A stretch of 64,000 nucleotides of DNA, taken from positions 38,517 to 102,516 of the forward strand of contig CAYNDV010000001.1 in NCBI GenBank assembly GCA_964396055.1, read 5' to 3'. Position 1 is the first letter of the stretch; each line of letters begins with the position of its first letter. Origin of the DNA: CAYJPV01 sp964396055 (GTDB lineage: Bacteria; Acidobacteriota; Vicinamibacteria; Vicinamibacterales; JAKQTR01). A program made the translations under genes and the position numbers. Positions 54,490 through 63,400 of the stretch are shown in pieces. The notes under the pieces are model-generated. The model worked only from the letters and a program-made list of their open reading frames with translations, was not told the origin of the DNA and ran no database searches.

Positions 54490-55535
54490 TGGCGCGTTTC
54501 CCAGAAGCGGCCGTTGTTGGACCGTGCGCCCAGCACGACCACCGCGTAGGTCTGGTTCACCTGCGGCAGCCGCAGCAGGGTCGCCAGGCAGTGGCCCGCC
54601 TTCGAGATGAAGCCCGTCTTGCCGCCTCTGACGTCCAGGTCGGCGGTCCGCACCAACTGGTTCGTGTTGTGGACGGTGACGGTGCGGCGGCTCGTCCGGC
54701 ACGTGTAGTCCGACGTGCGCATGATGACCGAGAGGCGTTCGTCTTCGGCGGCGTAGGCAATCAGTCGGGCCAGGTCGTAGGCCGACGAGATGTTGCGGGC
54801 ATCGAGGCCGGAGGGGTCGGCGAACCGGGTGCTCGTGAGCCCGAGCTCGGCCGCCTTCTGGTTCATGCGGGTGACGAACCCCTCGGTTCCGTAGGCAGAG
54901 GCGCGCGCCAGCGTCCGCGCCGCGACATTGTCGGATGCCACCAGCGCCAGGTGCAGCACGTCCTGGAGCCGAATCCGTTCGTTCGCGCGCAGAAATGTCG
55001 TCGACGCGCCTCGCACGTCGGTGCGGGCCACCGTGACCTCGCGGCTCAGGTCGGGTTCGTCCTCGAGGAAGCAGAGCGCCGTCATCACCTTGGTGATGGA
55101 GGCGATCGAGCGCTGGCCGTAGCCACCGGTCTCCCAGATCACCTGCCCGGTGGCGGGGTTATAGATGATCGCGGCCTCGGCCCGCACATCCGGCACCAGG
55201 TCGCCGTGTTCGTCGATGCGGAAGCGCGGCACTTTGGCCGCCGCGAGATCGCGCGCCTGGGCCGCGGCCCGTGCCCGCGCCAGCCGGGCTCGCCTGGCCG
55301 CCGCCGAGGACGCCGAGTAACTCGACTTCGACTTGGTGCCGGCAGACGCTGACGCCTTGGCAGGGGCCTTCCCGGACGAGGTGGTGACCGTCCGGGGCGC
55401 CGGACTGCTCTTCTGCGTCTTCTGGGTGGGGCGGGTCGCCGTCGCGGCTGATGCCGCCGGCGCCAGGAGTGCCGACATGGCCAGGCACACGACGACCCGA
55501 ATGGCGCGGCGGAGTGAATGTCCGGGTCGGGTCAT
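54490..55535 (-). CDS. D-alanyl-D-alanine carboxypeptidase (S11, PBP5/7-like), 3-prime end missing
   Basis: At least 348 residues. A signal peptide (1-30) precedes a Ser/Lys/Ala-rich linker (31-100) and the S11 peptidase domain: catalytic S146-I-T-K149, S201-D-N203 and K306-T-G308 are all present. It trims peptidoglycan stem peptides in the periplasm. ATG 55535 is the chosen start. The long basic linker between signal and catalytic domain is unusual for PBP5. The C-terminus, cut by the gap, is probably short. Confidence 0.9.
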
Positions 55536-55567
55536 TCGTTGGGCGGTACCTGACACGTTGGCGTCGG

Positions 55568-55595
55568 ATTTTACCAGAATCACGTTGTTCCGCAA
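55568..55595 (-). promoter_or_regulatory. Promoter of the D,D-carboxypeptidase gene
   Basis: Minus strand TTGCGG (55595-55590), 16-bp spacer, TAAAAT (55573-55568) preceded by TGG as an extended -10. Leader of about 25 nt. Confidence 0.65.
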
Positions 55596-55681
55596 GCACT
55601 TAATGCGGCACCGCCGCTGTTGACCCGCGGCCGGTGACACGCCACCCTGATCCACGGTATCGGCAGCGAGACATCAACGCT

Positions 55682-55990
55682 TCAGTCGTCGTACGGATCG
55701 GGACCGAGTTCGGCGGGTAACAGACAGCCATCGTCGCGTTCGGCAAACGCCGCCGCGATGGCCTCGCGCCACGCGTCTGCCTCGAATCCCACAACGGCCT
55801 GGTAACCGACCGAGAGGACCGGCACGTCGGGGCGCCCCACAATGAACAATAGATCGGGCAACGCCGTGGCATCGGTGTGCAGCTCACGTTCGACGAAGCG
55901 ATGCCCCTCGGCGCGCAGGAAGGCGCGCCCGGCCTCGCAGAACGGGCAATCCCGGAGTGAATACAGTGTAATTCTTCGCAGGTCGGCCAC
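55682..55990 (-). CDS. Glutaredoxin-like protein
   Basis: A 102-residue thioredoxin-fold protein from a GTG start with GGGG upstream. The CPFC active site (Cys15-Cys18) follows the first beta strand (RITLYSLRDCPFC), and VPVLSVGYQAVVGFEADAWREAI holds the cis-Pro and second half in the pattern of the glutaredoxin/NrdH family. Upstream in-frame codons read as non-conserved basic sequence, so the GTG is preferred. The C-terminal tail is acidic. Confidence 0.82.
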   Translation of the reverse strand: MADLRRITLYSLRDCPFCEAGRAFLRAEGHRFVERELHTDATALPDLLFIVGRPDVPVLSVGYQAVVGFEADAWREAIAAAFAERDDGCLLPAELGPDPYDD

Positions 55991-56301
55991 GGTCTGGGGC
56001 CCCTGGTGGAAACTATCGGGCGGCGGATGTCGTCTGTCAAGTGAGAGCGCCAGCGGGCGCCGAGCCGGACCAGTCGACGAACTCCCGGCGCCGGCGATCC
56101 AAACGGTTGGTATTGAAAATTCAACGTCCAGAACCCGACACAGCCCTGTCACCTTTCCGGACATGGCATGCGGAAGGCCCCGCCTCAAGAACGGGCTGAA
56201 ACAGCCGATAAACACCGCAGGACGCGGGTTGGTCGCGTCGGCCGGTCCGCACAATTCTTGAGGCGCGGAATTTGCAAGTGATGGCACGGCAGGAGAAGGT
56301 T
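55991..56301. other. Gene-free stretch of about 310 bp
   Basis: Between the glutaredoxin-like gene and the 67-codon gene. It contains no convincing coding frame. A small perfect inverted repeat TTGAA-AA-TTCAA lies at 56113-56124, and the region is relatively AT-richer around it, as in a divergent control region. Confidence 0.5.
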
Positions 56302-56505
56302 ATGAGCCTCGTTCGTCTGCTCGGCTTCACCACGCTCAGCTGCGGCTGCGTCGTCGGCCGTTACCGTGAGCTTGCGACCAACCGGGAAGTGTCGTACGTC
56401 GAAGAGAAGGGCCAGTCGTGTGACGCCCACGCGCATCGCCGCAATCACACGCTGCCGGCCGCGCGCACCCCGCAATACGCCACGCTGGCCGCTCGGGCGT
56501 CCTGA
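56302..56505 (+). CDS. Small Cys/His-rich protein, 67 residues, unknown function
   Basis: ATG preceded by AGGAGAAGG. The product has a short hydrophobic N-terminus (LVRLLGFTTL) followed by CGC near residue 14, then REVSYVEEKGQSC and a His-rich HAHRRNH near residue 47. Three Cys and three His in 40 residues look like a metal-binding or zinc-ribbon-like site. The rest of the C-terminus is basic and poorly structured. I do not recognise the family. Ribosome site, coding compositional pattern and lack of a better frame support it as real, though it may be spurious. Confidence 0.55.
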   Translation: MSLVRLLGFTTLSCGCVVGRYRELATNREVSYVEEKGQSCDAHAHRRNHTLPAARTPQYATLAARAS

Positions 56506-56635
56506 GCCCTGGTTGCTCCCTCAGCCGCACCGTGCCTCAGGGGACGGCGCGGCGAGGTGTTGCCCCGCCGCTCTCCCTGCCGTGACGGTCGTCCCCGCCC
56601 TGATGTGATCCGCCGCCCGTCAAGCGCCGCCGGGG

Positions 56636-57910
56636 CTAGCGCCCGCCGGGCCGCTTGATGGCGTAGGACTTTCGAGACCAGACGTCCAGGTCCTTGCGTT
56701 GCACCTTCACGTCCACCTGCCGGACCCGCTTCAGCGGATCCGGGTTGCTCGAGTAATAGCCCAGCATGTAGTAGTCGCTGGTTTCGGCATCGATCCGCTT
56801 GAGCGCCTTCTCGAAGTCGTTCTGGTTCACGACCGCGATTCCGCCGGTCTGCTCCGCCAGCACGCGCAGGCTGTTGATCGAGTTGGACAGGTATTCCTGG
56901 AACTCCACCGGATCGACCTGCTCGTCGAGGTCGGGCATGCCGATCAAGCCGCGCGGATCGATCGTGTAGATGCTGGTGTTGGCGCGATTGGCGGCCCGCG
57001 TCAGCTCGGCCAGTTCCCGGGCCAGGTCCGCGTCGGCGAACTGCGAACCCTGGCGGCGCGTGGGATCGTTCGGGTCGACGCCCTCCTGCTGGTTCTCCGC
57101 GCCGGCCTGCTCGCGATTCAGGAAGACCTGGTCCGCCGTGCCCATCCGCGATTTCTCGAACGGGTTGAAGTCGTAGCCGTTGCTCACGTACACGATGGCC
57201 TTGCGGCGATTGGTGACCTTCTCGAGCTGGGCGAGCAGGTCGGCCGCCGTCGAGAAAGCGACATGGGCGCGGTAGCGCACCTCGGTCGGACCCTCCTGCC
57301 CTTCCGGCCCCTGGATGATCTCAGACGGCTTGAGGCCGCCGCCCATGATCTTCTTCACGGCCTCGTCGACGCGCTTCAGGTCGTAAGTCAGGTCGATGGC
57401 GATCGAGGACGTGCCCGTGGAGACGATGCCGAACATGTCGCCCTGGTGCAGCAGCGTCCCCTTGATGCGCTTGACGAGATCGCGCACCCGGGGCGTGTTC
57501 TTGAAGTCCAGGTGCAGGTCGTCGATGAACAGGATGAAGATGCGCCCGGCCGCGTCGTTGGTCGGCCGCGGCGGCGGCAGGATGATGCCCTCGGGCGGCG
57601 GCGGAGGCGGCGGCAACTGGAGGTTGTAGGCGCGCCCGCCGTGGACGAGCACCATCGAGGCGATGTCCTGCCGGACGCCGTCCTCAAAAACCTCGAACTC
57701 CTCCTTCTTCAGGTCGGCGATGAACTGGCCCTTCCCGTCACGGACGATGACGTCGGTCGTGACCAGGTCGACGGCCAGGCGGAACGTGGGTTGCTGCGCC
57801 GCCTGCGCGGGCGGCGCCGCCTGGGGCGGGCCGCCCTGGGCGGCGACGGCCGCGACCGCGCAGCACCACGTCAGCAACACCGACCACGGACGAACGCGCG
57901 CTCGTTTCAT
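56636..57910 (-). CDS. Secreted VWA-domain protein, VWFA-related acidobacterial type
   Basis: A 424-residue protein with a signal peptide (1-24) and Pro/Gln/Ala spacer. An N-terminal beta-sandwich (about 40-95, VDLVTTDVIVRDGKGQFI) leads to a von Willebrand A-like domain (about 115-375) with FILFIDDLHLDFKN and YVSNGYDFN. The usual DxSxS metal-site motif is replaced by D-D-L-H-L. A run of seven prolines precedes the domain (about residues 101-107). The C-terminal SDYYMLGYYSSNPDPLKRVRQVDVKVQR is the conserved end of this acidobacterial family. Function unknown; adhesion or envelope assembly are possible. Confidence 0.9.
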   Translation of the reverse strand: MKRARVRPWSVLLTWCCAVAAVAAQGGPPQAAPPAQAAQQPTFRLAVDLVTTDVIVRDGKGQFIADLKKEEFEVFEDGVRQDIASMVLVHGGRAYNLQLPPPPPPPEGIILPPPRPTNDAAGRIFILFIDDLHLDFKNTPRVRDLVKRIKGTLLHQGDMFGIVSTGTSSIAIDLTYDLKRVDEAVKKIMGGGLKPSEIIQGPEGQEGPTEVRYRAHVAFSTAADLLAQLEKVTNRRKAIVYVSNGYDFNPFEKSRMGTADQVFLNREQAGAENQQEGVDPNDPTRRQGSQFADADLARELAELTRAANRANTSIYTIDPRGLIGMPDLDEQVDPVEFQEYLSNSINSLRVLAEQTGGIAVVNQNDFEKALKRIDAETSDYYMLGYYSSNPDPLKRVRQVDVKVQRKDLDVWSRKSYAIKRPGGR

Positions 57911-58004
57911 AGACCTCTCTCGCCAGACACACCTATTCTAGCGCAGCTTGATCATTGAGACGTCGAAACCCGCTGGCTGGACGGGACGACGGCGGACCTG
58001 TCGG

Positions 58005-58661
58005 TCAGTGCCGGCGAGATTTCGCCGCAGGCCGGCTTCCGGATGCCGCCCCGGCGGCCTTCCTGGCGGCCGGTTTCGCGGCTCTGGCTGGGGGCTTCTT
58101 CCTCGGCGTCGGCTTCCGGGCCGGGGCCTTCCTGGTCTGTGCCCGCCTGGCTGCCCGCTCCACCCGTTCAGCCTCGCGCTGCTCGGCCGCCGCCGCATTG
58201 GCCGCCGCCCGGGCCGCGGCGAGCTTCGCCTCGATCGGGGCCTTGAAGACCTGCGTGAACCGCAACTGGTCCCCGACGGCGTGGTAGGTCCAGATCTCGG
58301 TGGCGCCGATGCGATTGTCGAGGACGAGCCGGCGGGCCGACTCGACCGACGCGGCGGGCACGTAGACGGCGAACTCCACCGGCAACCGGCCGAAGACGGC
58401 CCACTGCGCGATGGCCTCCAGGTTGTTGACCGATTCCTGGGTTTCCACCTCGATGATGCCCGCCAGCTTCCGGCTGCGTCCGGTCGGCATCAGGATCAGG
58501 TCCGGGTACAGGGCCTCAGCCCCCTCGCCAAGCCCTTGATTCTGTTCGGCTCCGGGGTTGATCGCCACCACGAACCGCCGCTTGTAGCGGGCCTGCAGCA
58601 GCCGGATGATCCGGTCGTGCTCGAGCTGTTCGCGGACCGGTCGCACCAGTATCGGACTCAC
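58005..58661 (-). CDS. PD-(D/E)XK-like protein with histone-like basic tail
   Basis: A 218-residue protein of unknown function. Residues 1-140 hold an alpha/beta core with YPDLILMP followed by AGIIEVETQES, which matches the PD...(D/E)xE/K spacing of restriction-endonuclease-like folds; VEFAVYVPAA and the preceding ENNLEAIAQWAVF region fit too. Residues about 150-218 are an Ala/Lys/Pro/Arg-rich tail (ARKPTPRKKPP, AAKPAARKAAG), as in histone H1-like bacterial proteins. A DNA-related role is inferred; the nuclease lysine is replaced by Glu-Thr and activity is uncertain. Confidence 0.75.
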   Translation of the reverse strand: MSPILVRPVREQLEHDRIIRLLQARYKRRFVVAINPGAEQNQGLGEGAEALYPDLILMPTGRSRKLAGIIEVETQESVNNLEAIAQWAVFGRLPVEFAVYVPAASVESARRLVLDNRIGATEIWTYHAVGDQLRFTQVFKAPIEAKLAAARAAANAAAAEQREAERVERAARRAQTRKAPARKPTPRKKPPARAAKPAARKAAGAASGSRPAAKSRRH

Positions 58662-58870
58662 AAGCTTCCCCCTGCGCGGTGGTCAGGTGACGGCCGTGAG
58701 TCTAGCACGAAAACCCCCGTCATTCTCAGGTGTATCGCGCCGGATCGTGCAAGGGTGTGCAACCGCGCGACGCAGTCTGCAGCCGAGAGCCTCCCGGTCC
58801 GATACAGGGTCTCGAACGGGCCCCGGCGGGACGGACCTGCCGGAGGCGCCGGGCTCGAGGCGAGGACAAC

Positions 58871-59572
58871 ATGGCCCAGGCTGCGGTTCGGACGTCGACG
58901 GCGCGCATGGTACCGGCTCCCACCATTCTGCTCGTGGAGGATCAGGAGCGCACGGCCCGGGGCATCGAGGAACTGCTGGAACTCGAGGGCTTCAAGGTGA
59001 CCCTGGCCAAGGACGGTCCCACGGGGATCGCGGCGGCGGCCGAGACGCCGGTGGATGCCATCGTCCTGGACCTGATGTTGCCCGGCATGAGCGGGTTCGA
59101 CGTCTGCCGGCGCCTGCGCCACGACGATCGTACCAGCCATGTGCCCATCGTGATGCTGACCGGCCTGAGCGATACGCCGTCCAAGCTCCAGAGCTTCGAC
59201 CTGGGCGCCGACGACTACCTGGTCAAGCCCGTGCCCGCCCGGGAACTCGCCGCACGGTTGCGCAAGCTCATCGCGGGCCGCGTGGAGCACGCCCACCGGG
59301 TGCACACGCAGCGCGTGCAGGCCATCGGCGAGATCGCGGCCGCTGTCGCCCATGAAGTCAACAACCCGCTGACGGCGGCCATCGGCACGCTCGACCTGGT
59401 GCTGCTCCGCCAGGACCTGCCCCGGGACGCCCGCGGCGAACTGACGGCGGCCCGCCGCGAGATGTGGCGGATTGCCTCGGTGCTCGCCCAGCTCACCGAC
59501 GTGCGCGACCGGACCGTCCCCTACGTCGGCCCTGATAGAATGGTGGCGCTGAACCCCGGCGGCCACGCGTAG
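58871..59572 (+). CDS. Response regulator fused to a histidine-kinase DHp domain, no ATPase
   Basis: A 233-residue protein. A complete receiver domain (about 18-133) has the acidic pair Glu23-Asp24, phospho-acceptor Asp67 in VLDLMLPG, Thr97 and Lys119. It is followed by a DHp-like helix (about 148-170) with the H-box AHEVNNPLTAA, His161 being the predicted phosphorylation site, and a second helix to about 215. No N, G1 or G2 ATP-binding boxes follow, and the stop codon is immediate. ATG 58871 has GAGGAC upstream. No separate kinase is nearby. Confidence 0.85.
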   Translation: MAQAAVRTSTARMVPAPTILLVEDQERTARGIEELLELEGFKVTLAKDGPTGIAAAAETPVDAIVLDLMLPGMSGFDVCRRLRHDDRTSHVPIVMLTGLSDTPSKLQSFDLGADDYLVKPVPARELAARLRKLIAGRVEHAHRVHTQRVQAIGEIAAAVAHEVNNPLTAAIGTLDLVLLRQDLPRDARGELTAARREMWRIASVLAQLTDVRDRTVPYVGPDRMVALNPGGHA

Positions 59573-59625
59573 CCCCGCTCCACCGTACGCGCGCGTCCTC
59601 GGGCGACCGACTTCCCGAGGTGCTT

Positions 59626-60294
59626 ATGCCGCGTTGTACGTCTGCGATCCTGTTCCTGCTCATCCTTGCCGCCTGCACCTCGGTGCCGGAGGTGTCCGCC
59701 CAGACGCCGGCGAGGCCCGTGCCCGCCGCGAAAGTCGCCGGGGTGCCGGCCCAGGCGGCGTCGGTGCTGGCCCGCATCAAGGCCGCCGACACCGACCTGC
59801 TGGCCGTGTCCGAAGAGGACGGCCGCTTTCTCCGGATGCTCGTCGTGGCTTCCGGCGCAAAACGTGTACTCGAGATTGGCGGCGCCAACGGCTACAGCGC
59901 CATCTGGATCGGCCTCGGTTTGCGCGACACGGGCGGCACGCTGATCACCATCGAGTACGACCCGGTGCGCGCGCGCGATGCCGAAGCCAACATCCGCGCG
60001 GCGGGCCTGTCGGACATCGTCCGGGTCGTCCCCGGGGACGCGTTCAAGGCGATTCCCGGCCTGTCCGGCACGTTCGACTACGTCTTCCTCGACGCCTGGA
60101 AGCGTGACTACCAGCGGTTCTTCGACCTGGTCTTCCCGCGCCTCGACAAGGGCGGCCTGTTCGTGGCACACAACGTCGTGAACAAGGCCAGCGAGATGGC
60201 CGACTTCCTGGGCACGGTGCGCACCCACCCCGGCCTCGTGTCGTCGATTGTCTCCCCGTCTGGCGAGGGGGTGTCGGTCTCCGTGAAGCGCTGA
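59626..60294 (+). CDS. Exported O-methyltransferase-like SAM-binding protein
   Basis: A 222-residue class I methyltransferase fold. VLEIGGANGYSAIWIGLGL gives motif I, LITIEYDPVRARDAEANI the acidic SAM-ribose contact, and FDYVFLDAWKRDY the metal-linked Asp of COMT-like O-methyltransferases. At the N-terminus a hydrophobic segment with LAAC (14-17) is a textbook lipobox, so it is predicted to be a lipoprotein. GAGG 5 nt upstream supports ATG 59626. Known cytosolic homologues methylate catechols or similar small molecules; the substrate here is unknown. Confidence 0.85.
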   Translation: MPRCTSAILFLLILAACTSVPEVSAQTPARPVPAAKVAGVPAQAASVLARIKAADTDLLAVSEEDGRFLRMLVVASGAKRVLEIGGANGYSAIWIGLGLRDTGGTLITIEYDPVRARDAEANIRAAGLSDIVRVVPGDAFKAIPGLSGTFDYVFLDAWKRDYQRFFDLVFPRLDKGGLFVAHNVVNKASEMADFLGTVRTHPGLVSSIVSPSGEGVSVSVKR

Positions 60295-60425
60295 GGCCCT
60301 TGCGGGCCTGGCGGCGGCAAGGCGTGGCGCTGGCCGCCGGCGAGCGGGATTCCGTGCCCCCCGCCGCCGGGAAGTGGAGTTAACACACCGGCAACACGGC
60401 CGGCGTGCCCGGCGCGGGATGCCGG

Positions 60426-60434
60426 TGATATACT
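60426..60434 (+). promoter_or_regulatory. Extended -10 promoter element of the Oar-like receptor gene
   Basis: TG-A-TATACT, 48 bp upstream of the start codon, without a recognisable -35. AGGAG sits 8 nt before the ATG. Confidence 0.5.
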
Positions 60435-60481
60435 GGGCCGGTTTGAGCGTTGGCTACATACCCACCTTAGGAGTGACTTCA

Positions 60482-63400
60482 ATGAAGAGCTTGTCGTCGG
60501 GCAGTGTCCTGACCCGAATTGGCGCGCTCGCCCTCGTCGCGATGTGCGCCCTGCTCTGGGCCGCGGGCGATGTGCGGGCCCAGGGCGTCACCACCAGTGC
60601 TATCTCGGGCATCGTGAAGGACGCCCAGGGCCTGGCGGTTCCTGGCGCGACGGTGACTGCTGTCCACGAGCCTTCGGGAACGACCTATGAGGCGTTCACG
60701 CAGGAAGACGGGCGGTTCTCGATTCCCGGCATGCGCGTCGGCGGTCCGTACACGGTGACGGCGAACCTGGCCGGCTTCCAGCCGCAGACCGCGAAGAACG
60801 TCTTCCTCAGCCTCGGCGTGGCCGCCGACGTCGCCCTCGTGCTGGGCAACGTCGCGTTGACCGAGGAGGTCACGGTCACCGGCAAGGCCGACCCGATTTT
60901 CAGTTCGAACCGCACGGGCGCCGCGACGTCGATCACGCGCGAGAACATCGCAACGCTGCCCACGGTGACCAATCGCCTCGAGTCGTTCGTGCGTCTGACC
61001 CCGCAGGCCGGCGCGAACCTGTCGTTCGGCGGCGCGGACAACCGCCTCAACAACATCACGGTCGACGGCTCGTCGTTCAACAACTCGTTCGGCCTCGGCG
61101 GCGCGCCCGGCGACCGCACGGGCGTGGCGCCGATCTCCCTGGAAGCCATCGAGCAGGTGCAGGTGAACATCGCGCCGTTCGACGTGCGGCAGGGCGGGTT
61201 CGTCGGCGCCGGCGTCAACAGCGTCACGCGCAGCGGCTCGAACAAGTTCGCGGGCGCGGCCTTCTACCAGTTCCGCGACGAGGGCCTGGTCGGGACCAAG
61301 GCCGGCGACTTCACCTACAACCCCGGCACGTTCGACTTCAAGAACTACGGCGGCTGGGCGGCGGGCCCGATCGTGAAGAACAAGTTGTTCTTCTTCGCCA
61401 GCATCGAGGACGAAACGCTGAAGCAGCCGGGCACGACCTTCGTGGCCAACCCGGGCGGCGCGGCCGTGGGCGGCAACATGACCCGCGTGCTGGCCTCGGA
61501 TCTCAACCAGCTCAGTTCGTTCCTCAACCAGAACTTCAAGTACCAGACCGGCCCGTACGAAGGGTACAGCTTCGAGACGCCGGCCACCCGGTACCTGTTC
61601 AAGGTCGACTACAACATCAACCAGCGCAACAAGCTGAGCCTGCGCTACAACCAGCTCGACTCGTTCACCGACGTGCTGGTGTCGAACTCCTCGTCGCTGG
61701 GCATCGGCAACCGCCGCACGAGCACCACGGGCCTCACGTTCCAGAACTCGAACTACAAGATCCTCGAGAACATCCGGTCGTTCATCGGCGAGTGGAACGC
61801 GACCTACGGGACGAACAAAGCGAACCAGTTCATCGCCGGCTACACCTACCAGGACGAAAGCCGCGACGTGCCCGAGGGCGCCACGTTCTTCCCGTTCGTG
61901 GACGTGGCCGAGGCCGGGTCGGTCTACACGGCGTTCGGGTACGAGCTGTTCACGCCGAACAACGAACTGCGGTACAAGACGTTCCAGGTGCAGGACAACT
62001 TCTCCTGGTTCCTGAACAAGCACGCGCTTACCTTCGGCGCCAGCGTCGAGCGGTACGAGTCCGAGAACGTGTTCTACCCGGGCGCCCAGAGCGTGTACGT
62101 GTACAACTCGCTGGCGGACTTCTACAAGGACGCCCAGGGTTACCTGGCGAACCCCAACCGGACGACCTCGGACGTGCTGCTGCGGCGCTTCCAGGTCCGC
62201 TACATGAACATCCCGAACATGGAGAAGCCCATCCAGCCCCTCGAGGTCTGGTACACGGGCGTGTACGGGCAGGACGTGTGGCAGGTGCGCCCGAACCTGA
62301 GCGTCACCTACGGCCTGCGCGTGGACGTGCCGAAGTTCGGCAACACGGCGTACGCCAACTCGAACGCCGACTCGCTGTCTTTCCGTGACGAGAACGGCCA
62401 GGCCGTGCAGTACTCGTCGGGTAAGCTGCCGGATCCCAAGCTCCTGTGGTCACCGCGCCTCGGCTTCAACTGGGACGTGACCGGCAACCGCACCACGCAG
62501 GTTCGCGGCGGCACGGGCGTGTTCACGGGCCGGCCGGCCTACGTCTGGATTTCGAACCAGATTGGCAATACCGGCATGCTCACGGGCTTCTCGCAGCTCG
62601 ACAACACCCTGGCGCGGCCGTTCAACCCCAATCCCGCGGCCTACAAGCCGGCCACGGTGACCGGCGACCCGGCAGCCAGCTATGAGCTGGCGCTGACCGA
62701 TCCGGACTTCAAGTTCCCGCAGGTGTGGCGCACCAACTTCGCCGTCGACCAGCGGCTGCCCGGCGGCTGGGCCGGCACGGTCGAGTTCCTGTACTCGAAG
62801 GACGTCAACGGCGTCTACTACATCAATGCCAACCTGCCCGCAGCGCAGACGGCCTTCACGGGCGCCGACACCCGGCCCCGCTGGACGAGCAACCGCATCA
62901 ACAGCCACGTGGCCAACGCCATCGTCCTGAAGAACCAGAACGTGGGCAGCGCGTGGAACATCAGCGGATCGCTGGAGAAGCAGTTCCAGGCGGGTCTCTG
63001 GGTCAAGGCCGGTTACCGCTACGGCGAGGCCAAGAACACCGTCGATCCGGGCTCGATCGCGTTCGGGTCCTGGAGCGGCAACACGCATCCGGGTGATCCG
63101 AACAACCCGGGCGTGGGCTACTCGGCCGGCTCGCCGGGCCACCGCATCTTCGCGGCGGGCACCTACCGGATCGAGTACTTCAAGTTCGGCGCCACCTCGG
63201 TGTCGGTCTTCTTCGAGGGCTACACGCAGGGCAACGCCAGCTACTACTTCTCGGGCGACATCAACGGCGACGGTGGCACGAACGACCTGATTTACATCCA
63301 CCGCAGCACGTCCGAGATGAACTTCCAGACCTACACCGCCGGCGGGCGCACCTACACCGCGGCGGAGCAGGCGGCGGCCTGGGATGCGTTCATCAACCAG

